NCBI RefSeq assembly: GCF_004139715.1
Contig: NZ_CP035544.1
Coordinates: 2,483,501-2,547,500, forward strand
DNA: 64,000 nucleotides
Direction: 5' to 3'
Origin: Muriicola soli
GTDB lineage: Bacteria > Bacteroidota > Bacteroidia > Flavobacteriales > Flavobacteriaceae
How positions within the stretch are numbered: position 1 is the first letter of the stretch; every line of letters begins with the position of its first letter. Below the pieces are notes generated by a model, which did not search any database, was not told the origin of the DNA, and saw only the letters and a list, made by a program, of their open reading frames with translations. Shown in pieces: positions 19,939 through 29,247 of this stretch. The position numbers were made by a program, and so were the translations under genes.

Positions 19939-20820
19939 ATGAGGATATTTACCATACTTTTTCTCTGCATGATAGGTACGAGTTGCGCGCAGCACGGGCA
20001 GTTAACCTACTTGTGTTCTTTGCCTGGTGAATTAGATGAAAACTCCGGCATCGCCACCCTTGAAGCAGATAAGGTCTGGTTAATTGAAGACAACAACAAC
20101 AAGGACAGGATCTATGAGGTAAGTTCGGGAGGAGAATACCTGAGAGATTTTAAGGTAAAAAACGCTAAGAATGACGATTGGGAAGATCTGACTCAAGATC
20201 AGGCGGGAAATCTTTACATTGGTGATTTTGGTAATAATGAGAACCAAAGAAAGGAGTTTATAATCTATAAGCTGCCAAATCCTCTGAAGGAAAAGGGAGA
20301 TAAGATCGATGCCGAAAAAATTGAATTCTCCTATCCTGAACAGAAAAAATTCCCTCCTGAGCCTGCCGATAGAAAATATGATACAGAAGCGTTTTTCTAC
20401 CTGGACAGCCTTTTGTATATCATTACCAAAGACCGGAGTAATCCTTTTTGCGGAGAAGCACTAATTTACACGGTGCCCGCTGTTAAAGGTAAGTACGACG
20501 CCGAACTCGTTGGTGTGTTTCCCACTTGTAACGATTATTCGTTTTGTCAAATCACTTCTGCGGCAATCTCGCCGGATGGAAAGACCATAGCGCTTTTAGG
20601 CTATGGATCACTCTGGCTTATACGCGACTTCAATTTACCTGATTTTTCAGGGGGAAAGGTAGAGTTTATAGATCTTGGAGTGAGGTCTCAATTAGAGGCT
20701 ATTTGTTTTAAGGATAATAAAACCGTGTACGTTTCAGATGAAGAAAATCACGGTTTAGGAAGAAACCTGTATTCCTTTACCTTGCCGGATAGCCAAAAGA
20801 AGAAAGAAAAGGGATACTAA
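19939..20820 (+). CDS. Beta-propeller-like lipoprotein of unknown function
   Basis: A 293-residue protein with a lipoprotein-type signal (GTSC, Cys16). The rest shows repeated strand patterns like those of propeller proteins, for example GIATLEADKVWLIEDN, DLTQDQAGNLYIGDFGNN and SDEENHGLGRNLYSFTLP. I do not recognise a specific family or catalytic motif. It begins 2 nt after the GyrI-like gene and is the last gene of the 13-kb operon. Its stop overlaps that of the convergent phosphatase/barrel gene by 4 nt, and no terminator hairpin is visible between them. Confidence 0.7.
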   Translation: MRIFTILFLCMIGTSCAQHGQLTYLCSLPGELDENSGIATLEADKVWLIEDNNNKDRIYEVSSGGEYLRDFKVKNAKNDDWEDLTQDQAGNLYIGDFGNNENQRKEFIIYKLPNPLKEKGDKIDAEKIEFSYPEQKKFPPEPADRKYDTEAFFYLDSLLYIITKDRSNPFCGEALIYTVPAVKGKYDAELVGVFPTCNDYSFCQITSAAISPDGKTIALLGYGSLWLIRDFNLPDFSGGKVEFIDLGVRSQLEAICFKDNKTVYVSDEENHGLGRNLYSFTLPDSQKKKEKGY

Positions 20821-23800
20821 AACCCAAAACCCAGGCCGAAGGTAAGCCTCGGTCCGTCCGAACTTTGAAACAAGGCTGTTCTTGCAGTAATAAAATTGGA
20901 CGCATTGAGAAAGATTCCTCCCCCATATGAGGTATGCCATTCGTCAGACGGGCTTCCGGGCAACCAGACCCTACCGTAATCGAATCCCCCGTAAAGTCCG
21001 ATAGTACTTGGCAGAATTCCAGTTTTTACATTAGTGAGTCGCACCCTCAGATCGGTATTCTGGTAGTACGATGTTTTTCCATTAAACCTCTGATTCCGGA
21101 ATCCCCTTAAACCATCAACTCCGCCTATAGCAGCGCCCTGATAAAATTCATATCCGTCACCCATATTGAAGTGGGCTTTCCACTTGGAGGCGAGAACCAA
21201 CCATCCACTGGGTACCAATTTGTGATTTATCGAAAAGGACGGAATAAAATATCCATACTGCTGATCAGGATTAACCAGGCTCTTTTTGTACCCTGCCTCC
21301 AGATGCAAAGACATCCCCAGGGTGGGAAATGCTGAATTGTCAACGTTTCCGTATGCGTACTCTGCCATTGCCCCAAAAAATCTATTGGAGGTTTCCTCTC
21401 CGTTAAGCTGGTAAAATGTATTGATAAACCTGTTCTCCGTCTCTTCTACCGAAATGTCTTCGTATGAGATTCCAGTCCTCAACTTCGCCCCTAAATGACC
21501 TCTCCACACCAGGGAGGGAAGTACGATTAAACTACGCAGTCTCACCCTGTTATAATCCAAACCAAGGTCGTCATCAAGGTTGATGCTTTCATTTCCGAAA
21601 CCAAAGAAGTTTATACTGTAATTGGGGGAAGTGAATCTGCCCTGCACCTGAAAATTCCACTGGTCTGTAATATTTGCAAACTCTCCGGTATATCCTAAAT
21701 CAAATCCGCTGGTTGCGAAATAAAATGAAGCGTTTATCCTATGCTGCTGGGTAAATGGATTTTGCCTGAAACCGTTAAACACATAGAGATCACTAAATCC
21801 TATTTTAAAGCCGTCATCCGGATTAAAACCCAGTGTAGGGATGAGCTGGTTGGCATTTCCTTTAATTCTAAACGGAAGATAAGTGTTTACATCGTATTCA
21901 TCTGTTTTGTGAACCTTTGCCCCTTCGGTGCTTTTATAAGTGTTCTTTTTAGATCTGTAATCATAGACATATATGTTATTGCCATTTTTGATATTGTAAA
22001 TGTCGTTATTTTGCCCTCCTATCAACCTTAGTTTGATTTTACTTTTAGGGCCTCCCTGAACATCAAATCTATCGTCATCATCAAGTCCATAGATCCAGAC
22101 TTCCCTTGTACTTTCCTCGTAAAAGGTCTTTTTAAAAAACATTTTCTCTTTCTCCCCGTCTATAATCCTGTAGCCTATAACCTCTAATTTGCCCTGTGCA
22201 GGATAATTAACCACAAACCAATCGTCTTTATCGGTTCCGGTAATAACTGTATACTTATTAATAATGGAATAGTATTTCCTGGCGGTTTCGGCCACATGGG
22301 AAGCTCTGGACAACAAGATTCTTTTGATATCGTCTACGGTCTGATCCCTGACTTCTTCAGGGAACATTTTAAATGCTTCATCGATTACTTCAGGGGTGAG
22401 TTTTTGCTTGATGAACTCGGCCTGTTCGAGCCACTCCTTCTCCGTGGTTTCCGAGAGTAAGGCCAGATCCAGAATAAGGGTCCTGGGAGAAGAATTAAAT
22501 CCTTCCACACTTCGTATTTCTTCGTGGAATCCTTCCATAAGTCGCATACCGGGAATAATTCTGGTCGCGACACTCATCAGGGCCCCATCGCCCATATCAG
22601 AAAAGGCCTGATCGCGATCTCTGGGAAAAGGTTTATAGACTATTTTGTCGCTATCCTCATCCTTAAATTCTGCCCAGCGCCATTGGTCGGTATGTCTGTC
22701 CCAATCTCCCAAAACCATATCAAAAAGACGGGCCCTGATATACAGATCGCTATCCACCATATATTTTTCGTCTTCCCTGAGATCTTCCATCATGCTTTCT
22801 GTACTCTTAAGTTCATTGGCAAAACCAAAACTTTCAAGATCTCCGTGCCCATCGCCTGCGTGTTCTTCTATCATGTAGAGTTCATCCCCGAATGAAATGT
22901 TGAATTCTTCCAAAGCAGGTTGTTTGGGGACGTAATACAAGACGGGATTTGTATGAAACAAGCCAAGAGCATCCGATAGTTTACCAATTGTAAAAGGTGC
23001 GTATGGGTGTGCCCCGGTATAAAAATCACTTAAAATAGATTCAACATAGGTATCCTCAAATTCCCCGACGATGTACTCCTCCTTAAATGCCATGGATTGC
23101 AGATACAATTCGGCACTCTTCCTCAGGGCCCGCATCACGTATTCCCTGCCACTTTCGTGGCGTAACCTAAGAGATTTCGATTGGTGGCCTCCGCCTTTTC
23201 GCACAGGTTTTAATCCGCCAAAAAGAGTATCGATTCGAACCGTAGGCACTTCCACTTCAGTGCCGTAATATTTTCTGTATCGATCTCCCCAAACAGCTTT
23301 GTAAAAGCCACTTTTATCAATCTCTTCCTGGGTATAAACAGATGCTTTTACGGTTTCCGGAAAAGATTCCGGATACTTGTCTTCGTTAATGTTTCTAAAA
23401 GGAGGTAAAACATCGGTAACGAAGAAAAGGTTTTCTTTTTCTTGATCATCCAAACCATAAAATCTAACCTTTGAAGATCCGTCTTCGTGCACTTCAAGAA
23501 CAGCGTATCCCATATGCCCTGTAGAGAACTTGCTGCCATTGAGTAATCTGGTATAACCCTTTTTTGCTCCTGATCCGCTCACGATCTGCGGGGTGTTATC
23601 CTCCAGAATGTACTGAAGGGTGTGCTCGTGTCCTGAGGTTAAGATTACCCGATCGGAAAATTGTGCCATGGTGACCAGCCTTTTCCGGAGTTCGGTATAT
23701 CTGCTGTTTTGTAGATCTTCGATAGAAGCCCCCGTAGTTCGTCTTAAGATATTGATAACCGAGCCAATGACAGGTAAAGGCAAGGTCTCATTCACAGGAA

Positions 23801-24536
23801 ATATGTGTTTCTTAAAAGAGAATATTCCATTATGAGAACCGTAGGTGAACATGGGATGATGGGTTGCAATAAGAGTGGTTCGCGTACGATTCTTTTTGAT
23901 GATACTTTCCAACTCCTCAAAAAAGGCTTCCCTGCTTTTTATATCGCAGCCGTCATTGATTGTAGGGTGGCGGTCCCAATTAGCCAGGTACCATTCAGTA
24001 TCAATGGTAACGAGTAAAATGTCATCGGAGATTTCCTCTTCATCAATGGGACATCCTCCTTCCGGAAGGAATACATCTTTTTTGTCGATTTTCTTTTCAA
24101 TGTAATTTTCCTGTCTTTTCAGGCCAATCAAGCCTTCGTTATACCAATCGTGATTCCCTGGAATAAAAATGGGCTTCCCTTTAAAATCTTCCAAAGTGGC
24201 CAGTTGTGCATCCAGGTGATTTTTCGCGACCCGGTAGGCCTTTGTTGAATCCTTTTTATCGGGTAAGCCGGCAGGATAAATATTATCCCCAAGGAAAATG
24301 GCCGTACTCTTTTTATTGGCCTTACTCAAGCGATTTTTAAACGTTTTTAATATGGGGTTCATGTCCCCCATGGGCGAAAGTCCTGCATCTCCTATAAGAT
24401 AAAAGGTATGCGTAATCTTTTTGGTGCTTGTGCTATCCGTTAAGTTCGGGGGGCTTGCATACTTGGTTTTATATGTTGCGCAACTTGTAATAAACAAGAG
24501 TATTAAACACAAAATCAATTGCTTGCAAATACGCAT
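20817..24536 (-). CDS. Fusion lipoprotein: metallophosphatase, kinase-like segment and BamA/TamA-like outer-membrane barrel
   Basis: A 1,239-residue protein in three parts behind a lipoprotein signal (FITSC, Cys19). Residues about 44-345 form a calcineurin-like metallophosphatase with all metal motifs: GDAG (49), GDN (83), GNHDW (127), HH (226) and GHEH (302). Residues about 438-760 contain GDWDRHTDQW (610-619) followed by PRDRDQAF (638-645), which resembles the catalytic and metal-binding loops of CotH/Fam20C/HipA-type kinases. From about residue 905 to the end there is a 16-strand-like barrel with the GLRGF motif (1142-1146) of Omp85 proteins and a terminal Phe. The protein probably sits in the outer membrane. 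The phosphatase and barrel assignments are firm; the kinase-like call is my inference. The gene is divergent from the HD-domain gene. Confidence 0.88.
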   Translation of the reverse strand: MRICKQLILCLILLFITSCATYKTKYASPPNLTDSTSTKKITHTFYLIGDAGLSPMGDMNPILKTFKNRLSKANKKSTAIFLGDNIYPAGLPDKKDSTKAYRVAKNHLDAQLATLEDFKGKPIFIPGNHDWYNEGLIGLKRQENYIEKKIDKKDVFLPEGGCPIDEEEISDDILLVTIDTEWYLANWDRHPTINDGCDIKSREAFFEELESIIKKNRTRTTLIATHHPMFTYGSHNGIFSFKKHIFPVNETLPLPVIGSVINILRRTTGASIEDLQNSRYTELRKRLVTMAQFSDRVILTSGHEHTLQYILEDNTPQIVSGSGAKKGYTRLLNGSKFSTGHMGYAVLEVHEDGSSKVRFYGLDDQEKENLFFVTDVLPPFRNINEDKYPESFPETVKASVYTQEEIDKSGFYKAVWGDRYRKYYGTEVEVPTVRIDTLFGGLKPVRKGGGHQSKSLRLRHESGREYVMRALRKSAELYLQSMAFKEEYIVGEFEDTYVESILSDFYTGAHPYAPFTIGKLSDALGLFHTNPVLYYVPKQPALEEFNISFGDELYMIEEHAGDGHGDLESFGFANELKSTESMMEDLREDEKYMVDSDLYIRARLFDMVLGDWDRHTDQWRWAEFKDEDSDKIVYKPFPRDRDQAFSDMGDGALMSVATRIIPGMRLMEGFHEEIRSVEGFNSSPRTLILDLALLSETTEKEWLEQAEFIKQKLTPEVIDEAFKMFPEEVRDQTVDDIKRILLSRASHVAETARKYYSIINKYTVITGTDKDDWFVVNYPAQGKLEVIGYRIIDGEKEKMFFKKTFYEESTREVWIYGLDDDDRFDVQGGPKSKIKLRLIGGQNNDIYNIKNGNNIYVYDYRSKKNTYKSTEGAKVHKTDEYDVNTYLPFRIKGNANQLIPTLGFNPDDGFKIGFSDLYVFNGFRQNPFTQQHRINASFYFATSGFDLGYTGEFANITDQWNFQVQGRFTSPNYSINFFGFGNESINLDDDLGLDYNRVRLRSLIVLPSLVWRGHLGAKLRTGISYEDISVEETENRFINTFYQLNGEETSNRFFGAMAEYAYGNVDNSAFPTLGMSLHLEAGYKKSLVNPDQQYGYFIPSFSINHKLVPSGWLVLASKWKAHFNMGDGYEFYQGAAIGGVDGLRGFRNQRFNGKTSYYQNTDLRVRLTNVKTGILPSTIGLYGGFDYGRVWLPGSPSDEWHTSYGGGIFLNASNFITARTALFQSSDGPRLTFGLGFGF

Positions 24537-24585
24537 AAGAATAGAGGTTAAAATTTTGTACTTTGGATTCGTTAATATAAAACAT

Positions 24586-25809
24586 ATGTCTGAGATAGTA
24601 GAGAAAAGCGAGGTTTATGTTACGGACCTCTTGTCCAACAGCTTAGATTCTAAATATTTGTACCATAACCTGAGGCATACGCAGCGTGTGGTGTCTGGAG
24701 CCGAAGAATTGATAGAAGCATCAGACTTAAAAAACGAGCAAAAAGAACATCTTTTATTGGCTGCCTGGTTTCACGATACCGGATTTACAAAAGGATACGA
24801 AGATCATGAGACCAAGAGTTGTGAGATTGCAAGGACGTTTTTAAAAACACTCAATTATAAGGACTCATCTATAGAAAAGGTGTGCCAATACATCATGGCT
24901 ACTAAGCTTGGCTATGAACCCATCTCCCTTCCGGAAGAGATCATCAAGGATGCAGATACTTCGCATTTTCGCCAGAAGAGTTATATGTCTACCTCTGAGC
25001 TGCTACGTGAAGAGTTGCGTCTGTTGGGAATCGCTGAGTTTTCCCCGGCTGAATGGAGGGAAGAAAATATTAAATTGTTCAGGACCGATCATCGCTTCTA
25101 CACCGATTATGCAAAAGAGAACTGGCAGAAAGGGAAGGACAAGAATATAAAACGACTAATTAAGGAAAAGAAAGCACGTAAAACACTTGCTAAAAAAGAG
25201 CAATTAAAAGCTCAGTTCAAGAATGAGAGTCCGGAAAGGGGCATACAGACTATGTTCCGGGTAACCATGAGGAATCACCTTAAGTTAAGTGACATTGCAG
25301 ACACTAAAGCGAATATTTTATTGTCTGTAAATGCGATAATTATTTCCCTGGTACTTTCAAATCTCATTCCTAAACTAGACAATCCTTCAAACGATTACCT
25401 GATATATCCCACTGGAATATTCTTAGTTTTTGCGATTGCTTCCATGGTTTTGTCCATACTTGCAACGAGGCCAAATGTAACCCGGGGAGAATTTACCAAA
25501 GAGGATGTAAAGAACAAGGATGTCAATCTTTTGTTTTTTGGCAACTTTCACAAAATGAATTTACCCGAGTACGAATGGGCTATTCAGGAATTAATTCAGG
25601 ATAAGAAATACGTCTATTCCTCCTTGACCAAAGATTTGTACTTCCTGGGGGTGGTGTTGGATCGAAAATATAGATTGCTCCGATGGACCTACACCATATT
25701 TATGATCGGGATGATTTTGTCGGTTATCGCGTTTTTCGTAGCCCTTAAATTTTATGGCCCGGAACGAGTATTAAAACTGCCTGAAGCTACTTCTGCTTTA
25801 TTCTTTTAA
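24586..25809 (+). CDS. HD-domain phosphohydrolase fused to a Pycsar-effector-like (DUF5706) membrane domain
   Basis: A 407-residue protein. The N-terminal half is an HD-family phosphohydrolase: H27 and H31 (YHNLRHT), H63-D64 (WFHDTG) and D122 (KDAD) supply the metal ligands. The C-terminal half (about 220-390) has RNHLKLSDIADTKANILLSV followed by three hydrophobic segments (about 243-261, 271-293, 367-388), the pattern of the PycTM/DUF5706 effector domain of Pycsar anti-phage systems. The ATG at 24586 is chosen because a longer frame would run back into the divergent upstream gene. No pyrimidine cyclase lies nearby, so a defence role is only a possibility; an HD enzyme that makes or degrades a nucleotide signal at the membrane is the alternative. 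It overlaps the convergent GAF gene by 12 nt. Confidence 0.85.
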   Translation: MSEIVEKSEVYVTDLLSNSLDSKYLYHNLRHTQRVVSGAEELIEASDLKNEQKEHLLLAAWFHDTGFTKGYEDHETKSCEIARTFLKTLNYKDSSIEKVCQYIMATKLGYEPISLPEEIIKDADTSHFRQKSYMSTSELLREELRLLGIAEFSPAEWREENIKLFRTDHRFYTDYAKENWQKGKDKNIKRLIKEKKARKTLAKKEQLKAQFKNESPERGIQTMFRVTMRNHLKLSDIADTKANILLSVNAIIISLVLSNLIPKLDNPSNDYLIYPTGIFLVFAIASMVLSILATRPNVTRGEFTKEDVKNKDVNLLFFGNFHKMNLPEYEWAIQELIQDKKYVYSSLTKDLYFLGVVLDRKYRLLRWTYTIFMIGMILSVIAFFVALKFYGPERVLKLPEATSALFF

Positions 25810-28170
25810 AGCTTCCATCAGGTCTTCGTAAGTATACGTCTTTTGAGGTTCTTCCTGTTTGTTGTAAAGAATCTCCGCGCGTATTGCCTTGAGTCCGGTT
25901 ACACCTTGCAGACCTTCTAAATCCACTATTTCAATGTTGTTGGTAAAGTATCCCTTTGATTTTAGGAAAGAAATGTACCTGAGATACTCGAGTTCATCGG
26001 ACTTCTCAGAATAGACAATTGCAATTTTACCTTTTTCAGTTAGACGCCGGTTAGTGCCTTTGATGTATGATTTATCTATTCTTTTTTTGATGACTTCATA
26101 TCGCGCATTGTAAGTGCCGTCAACGTCAAAATGCTTTTCATCCATCCTGAATCGGATTGATAATGAACTGTGGTAGACGAGAATCAAAGAAGCAACGTCG
26201 AGTTGAACAGGCAGTAAAGGCTTCAGGTTATAATAGCTATTTTCCATTTCGCACATCACCTGCAATTGCCACAAGCGCAGATTATTAAGATATAGGAAAT
26301 CAAATTTACGATCCTCGGCAATTTCCCCACCTATGTAAAGGTTGTGTTCTACTCCATCAGTTTTATAACGCTCAAAGTAATGGGGGAACATCTCCTGTGC
26401 GTTTTTTTGAGCTTCATCCAGGATAGCAGCCAACTGCCTGTTGGTCTTCATTACAGTGGTATCGTAATTCTTTCGATGGTCGTAATAAGTGTCTGTTGAT
26501 TCGTCAATTCTCGACTCATATGTAGCGATAAGTTCGCCAAGATCTTTTCGGTGTTCCTTTAAATAAAGGAGTACGGGATCTATTTCTGTTTTTACAAAAT
26601 TGTAGATCGACTGTTCAGTATTGGTTTGAAGTACTTCGCTGACTTCTTCAATGTGCTTTTTAACCCTAAAAATAAGTTCTTCATAAACCGGCAGGGAATC
26701 TTCCTTAAATGCAGCCTGAAGGATGATATTAATTTCAGATAACTGAATCATCAGATCACGTTGTATGCTCTCATTTCGCGCGTCTGAAGACGACTGAATG
26801 TCTGTTTGCCCATAGAGGGGATACACTTCGTTAAAGACAATCTCTTGAAATGAGGGGTCTTTCCCTCTCAGATTTTCGTTGATAAAGCGTTTTGCTTCCT
26901 TCCTGAACTTCCAGTATACTGCAGAATGAATGGTAGTACATTCTTTTTGGATCACTGCATCGATGAGGTTTTCTTGTTCATTTTTCGACCTTACCACCGC
27001 AGAAACAATGAAAGGCATCACATCGTTTAACTTCCTGGCATTTACTCCATTAAACTGATTTTTGACTTTTGAAACAATTTCTAAGACACCTAATAATTGC
27101 CCTTCAAGAGCGATAGGAGCAAAAATAACACTACTAATGCCCTGATCCTTTAAATTTTTATAGGGTTGCATCCCTCCTGAACGATCAAAATACTTCTGAA
27201 CATCAGAAATGATGAAATAGGCATTCTGCTTTAATAACTTTTCGTAGGAGTATTGACATAGTGCTTCGTCGCATGTCTCAAAATCACTTTCATTGAGCAT
27301 GAAACTATGCATCCCTTTCCCGAATACTCTTTCAAACTGATCGTCTTCACGATTATAAGTTGAGAAACCTACTTGTAAATCTTTTAACCTGAAAAAGGAT
27401 TTAAAAGTTTCCTGCAGGTCCGACATAAATTTATCACTCCCCCTTTTATTGGAGGCAATTAATTCTGATTTGATCTCAGAAATTGCCTGTTCCGCAGTTG
27501 CATCAAACATGTTCGCGATCACAAAACCCTTGGAAATAAAACTATTAGGTGGGATCTTTTCTTTCCACAATTTGAGATCGTTAGGATTTTCCAGCAATTC
27601 ATCTATATCGTCCTGACTCAGATCTTTTGCTAGTTCTGTAGGATATAAGTCTATAAAATCAGCATTATACAAGACACGATAATAATGAATAACTCCGTCC
27701 TTATTCGGAATCTTGTAGAAATAAGGTCTGTGGAAATCCAGTTTATAGCCGTAGTGAAATTTGAGGATAACGACACAATTCATTATGTAATCAAGACTCA
27801 CATCTTCCTTGGTCAGAACAGGCACAAAGTCTTTCCCTGCGTCTTTTAATATCTTCTTGAATCGGTCAGTGGCATTGAAAATTACATCACGGTAAGGCAG
27901 GGAAGCTGCCTTTATTTCGTTTTCACTTAAGACTTCTGAAAAGGCGTCTTCAAGGATAATGGAAATAACATCCTTGTGTTCCTCCAGCAGAGCAACGTCT
28001 GTAAAACCTTCTTTAAGAATAGGATAAGGAGCCTGAGCCTCCAGAATTCGCTTCGCTTTTTCTGCCAGAAAAGCATCATCCCCTTCAGCCATCGCCTCAT
28101 AGCGCTTTAGCAGCTTTTCAAAACTGATTAAGTGCTTTAGAGGCCATTCATTTGAAACATCCGTAGTCAT
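25798..28170 (-). CDS. Large GAF-domain protein of unknown function
   Basis: A 790-residue protein without signal peptide or membrane segments. Residues about 245-395 look like a GAF sensor domain (ISSVIFAPIALEGQLLGVLE is the typical end of the fold). The flanking regions are mostly helical, and I recognise no kinase, cyclase, phosphodiesterase or DNA-binding output domain. The last 120 residues contain a short alpha/beta part (KIAIVYSEKSDELEYLRYIS). It may sense a small ligand, possibly a cyclic nucleotide. The gene converges on the HD/PycTM-like gene with a 12-nt coding overlap and is divergent from the phosphoesterase gene by 114 nt. Confidence 0.75.
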   Translation of the reverse strand: MTTDVSNEWPLKHLISFEKLLKRYEAMAEGDDAFLAEKAKRILEAQAPYPILKEGFTDVALLEEHKDVISIILEDAFSEVLSENEIKAASLPYRDVIFNATDRFKKILKDAGKDFVPVLTKEDVSLDYIMNCVVILKFHYGYKLDFHRPYFYKIPNKDGVIHYYRVLYNADFIDLYPTELAKDLSQDDIDELLENPNDLKLWKEKIPPNSFISKGFVIANMFDATAEQAISEIKSELIASNKRGSDKFMSDLQETFKSFFRLKDLQVGFSTYNREDDQFERVFGKGMHSFMLNESDFETCDEALCQYSYEKLLKQNAYFIISDVQKYFDRSGGMQPYKNLKDQGISSVIFAPIALEGQLLGVLEIVSKVKNQFNGVNARKLNDVMPFIVSAVVRSKNEQENLIDAVIQKECTTIHSAVYWKFRKEAKRFINENLRGKDPSFQEIVFNEVYPLYGQTDIQSSSDARNESIQRDLMIQLSEINIILQAAFKEDSLPVYEELIFRVKKHIEEVSEVLQTNTEQSIYNFVKTEIDPVLLYLKEHRKDLGELIATYESRIDESTDTYYDHRKNYDTTVMKTNRQLAAILDEAQKNAQEMFPHYFERYKTDGVEHNLYIGGEIAEDRKFDFLYLNNLRLWQLQVMCEMENSYYNLKPLLPVQLDVASLILVYHSSLSIRFRMDEKHFDVDGTYNARYEVIKKRIDKSYIKGTNRRLTEKGKIAIVYSEKSDELEYLRYISFLKSKGYFTNNIEIVDLEGLQGVTGLKAIRAEILYNKQEEPQKTYTYEDLMEALKE

Positions 28171-28284
28171 AAGGGCTTAGTCTCCTGTTGAGGTGTAAAA
28201 TTACAAAACTAAACGATTTGAGGGCAGATATTAAAATTTACCCGATGTTCGGCACTTTTTAGGATATTTATAGAAATTATTTAT

Positions 28285-29181
28285 ATGTCCTCTTCAAAAA
28301 GGCTAAGTAGAGCTTACAAAAATGCACATACGGTGCTTTTTGATGATTCCTCCAGGTTCGTCTTCTTTAGTGATTGTCATCGCGGAGACAATAGCTTTGC
28401 CGATGACTTTGCCAATAATAGAAATATTTATTTTCATGCCCTGACTCATTATTACAAGGAAGGATTTCAATATTTTGAACTGGGAGACGGCGATGAATTA
28501 TGGGAAAACACAAGTTTTAAGGAACTTTTTGATGCCCATAAAAACGTGTATCTTTTACTGCGGAAATTCTTTATGGGCAACCGGCTTCATATGATATGGG
28601 GTAATCACGATATGGTCTATAAAGATGAGGATTACGTAAAAAAACATCTGAGCACGTATTTTGACCCTGTCGATGAGATCGATAAGCCCCTATTCCCCGA
28701 TCTGGATGTACATGAGGCCTTGATTCTCAAACACCGAAACAGCGGGCAAGAGATATTTTTAATCCATGGTCATCAGGCTGACTGGTGGAATTACACCTTC
28801 TGGCGCTGGGGCCGATTTCTGGTTCGTGTATTGTGGAGGCCACTGCAAGTCTGGGGCATCGCAGACCCAACAAGTCCGGCCAAGAATTACAAGGAACTCA
28901 TCAAAGTTGAACGTCGTATTAAAAAGTGGATCCTACAGAATAATTCACTGATTACCTTAGCCGGCCATACCCACAGACCCCGCTTTGCCAGTCCGGGGGG
29001 CATTCCATTCTTTAACGATGGCAGTTGTGTACATCCCAGAAGTATCACCGGAATTGAAATTAAAGGAGGAGAAATTGAACTGATCAAGTGGCATATAGCA
29101 ACCAAAGAAGACGGAACTCTTCAGATCGTGAAAGTAGTCTTAGAAGGACCAAAAAAACTACAGGATTATCACAAAAAATAA
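28285..29181 (+). CDS. Calcineurin-like metallophosphoesterase
   Basis: A 298-residue cytoplasmic or peripheral protein with the metallophosphatase motifs in order: FSDCHRGD (about residue 28), ELGDGDELW (about 65), WGNHD (about 106), HGHQ (about 161) and GHTHRP (about 229). The first motif, with DCHRG, is close to that of UDP-2,3-diacylglucosamine hydrolases (LpxH), but the chain is longer and the fit is not close enough to name it. The start at 28285 is the first ATG after an AT-rich region. It is transcribed away from the GAF gene and toward tonB; 66 nt without a clear terminator separate it from tonB. Confidence 0.85.
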   Translation: MSSSKRLSRAYKNAHTVLFDDSSRFVFFSDCHRGDNSFADDFANNRNIYFHALTHYYKEGFQYFELGDGDELWENTSFKELFDAHKNVYLLLRKFFMGNRLHMIWGNHDMVYKDEDYVKKHLSTYFDPVDEIDKPLFPDLDVHEALILKHRNSGQEIFLIHGHQADWWNYTFWRWGRFLVRVLWRPLQVWGIADPTSPAKNYKELIKVERRIKKWILQNNSLITLAGHTHRPRFASPGGIPFFNDGSCVHPRSITGIEIKGGEIELIKWHIATKEDGTLQIVKVVLEGPKKLQDYHKK

Positions 29182-29247
29182 GATTCACCTCTAGATCTAG
29201 CCCCACCTAAATCCTTGTTTAGAGATGAATCCGATATTTTTCTTGTA

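Noticed and set aside
24421-24585. Longer N-terminus for the HD/PycTM-like gene
   Set aside because: The extension would overlap the signal peptide of the divergent phosphatase/barrel gene and has no similarity to HD proteins; the ATG at 24586 starts the conserved part.
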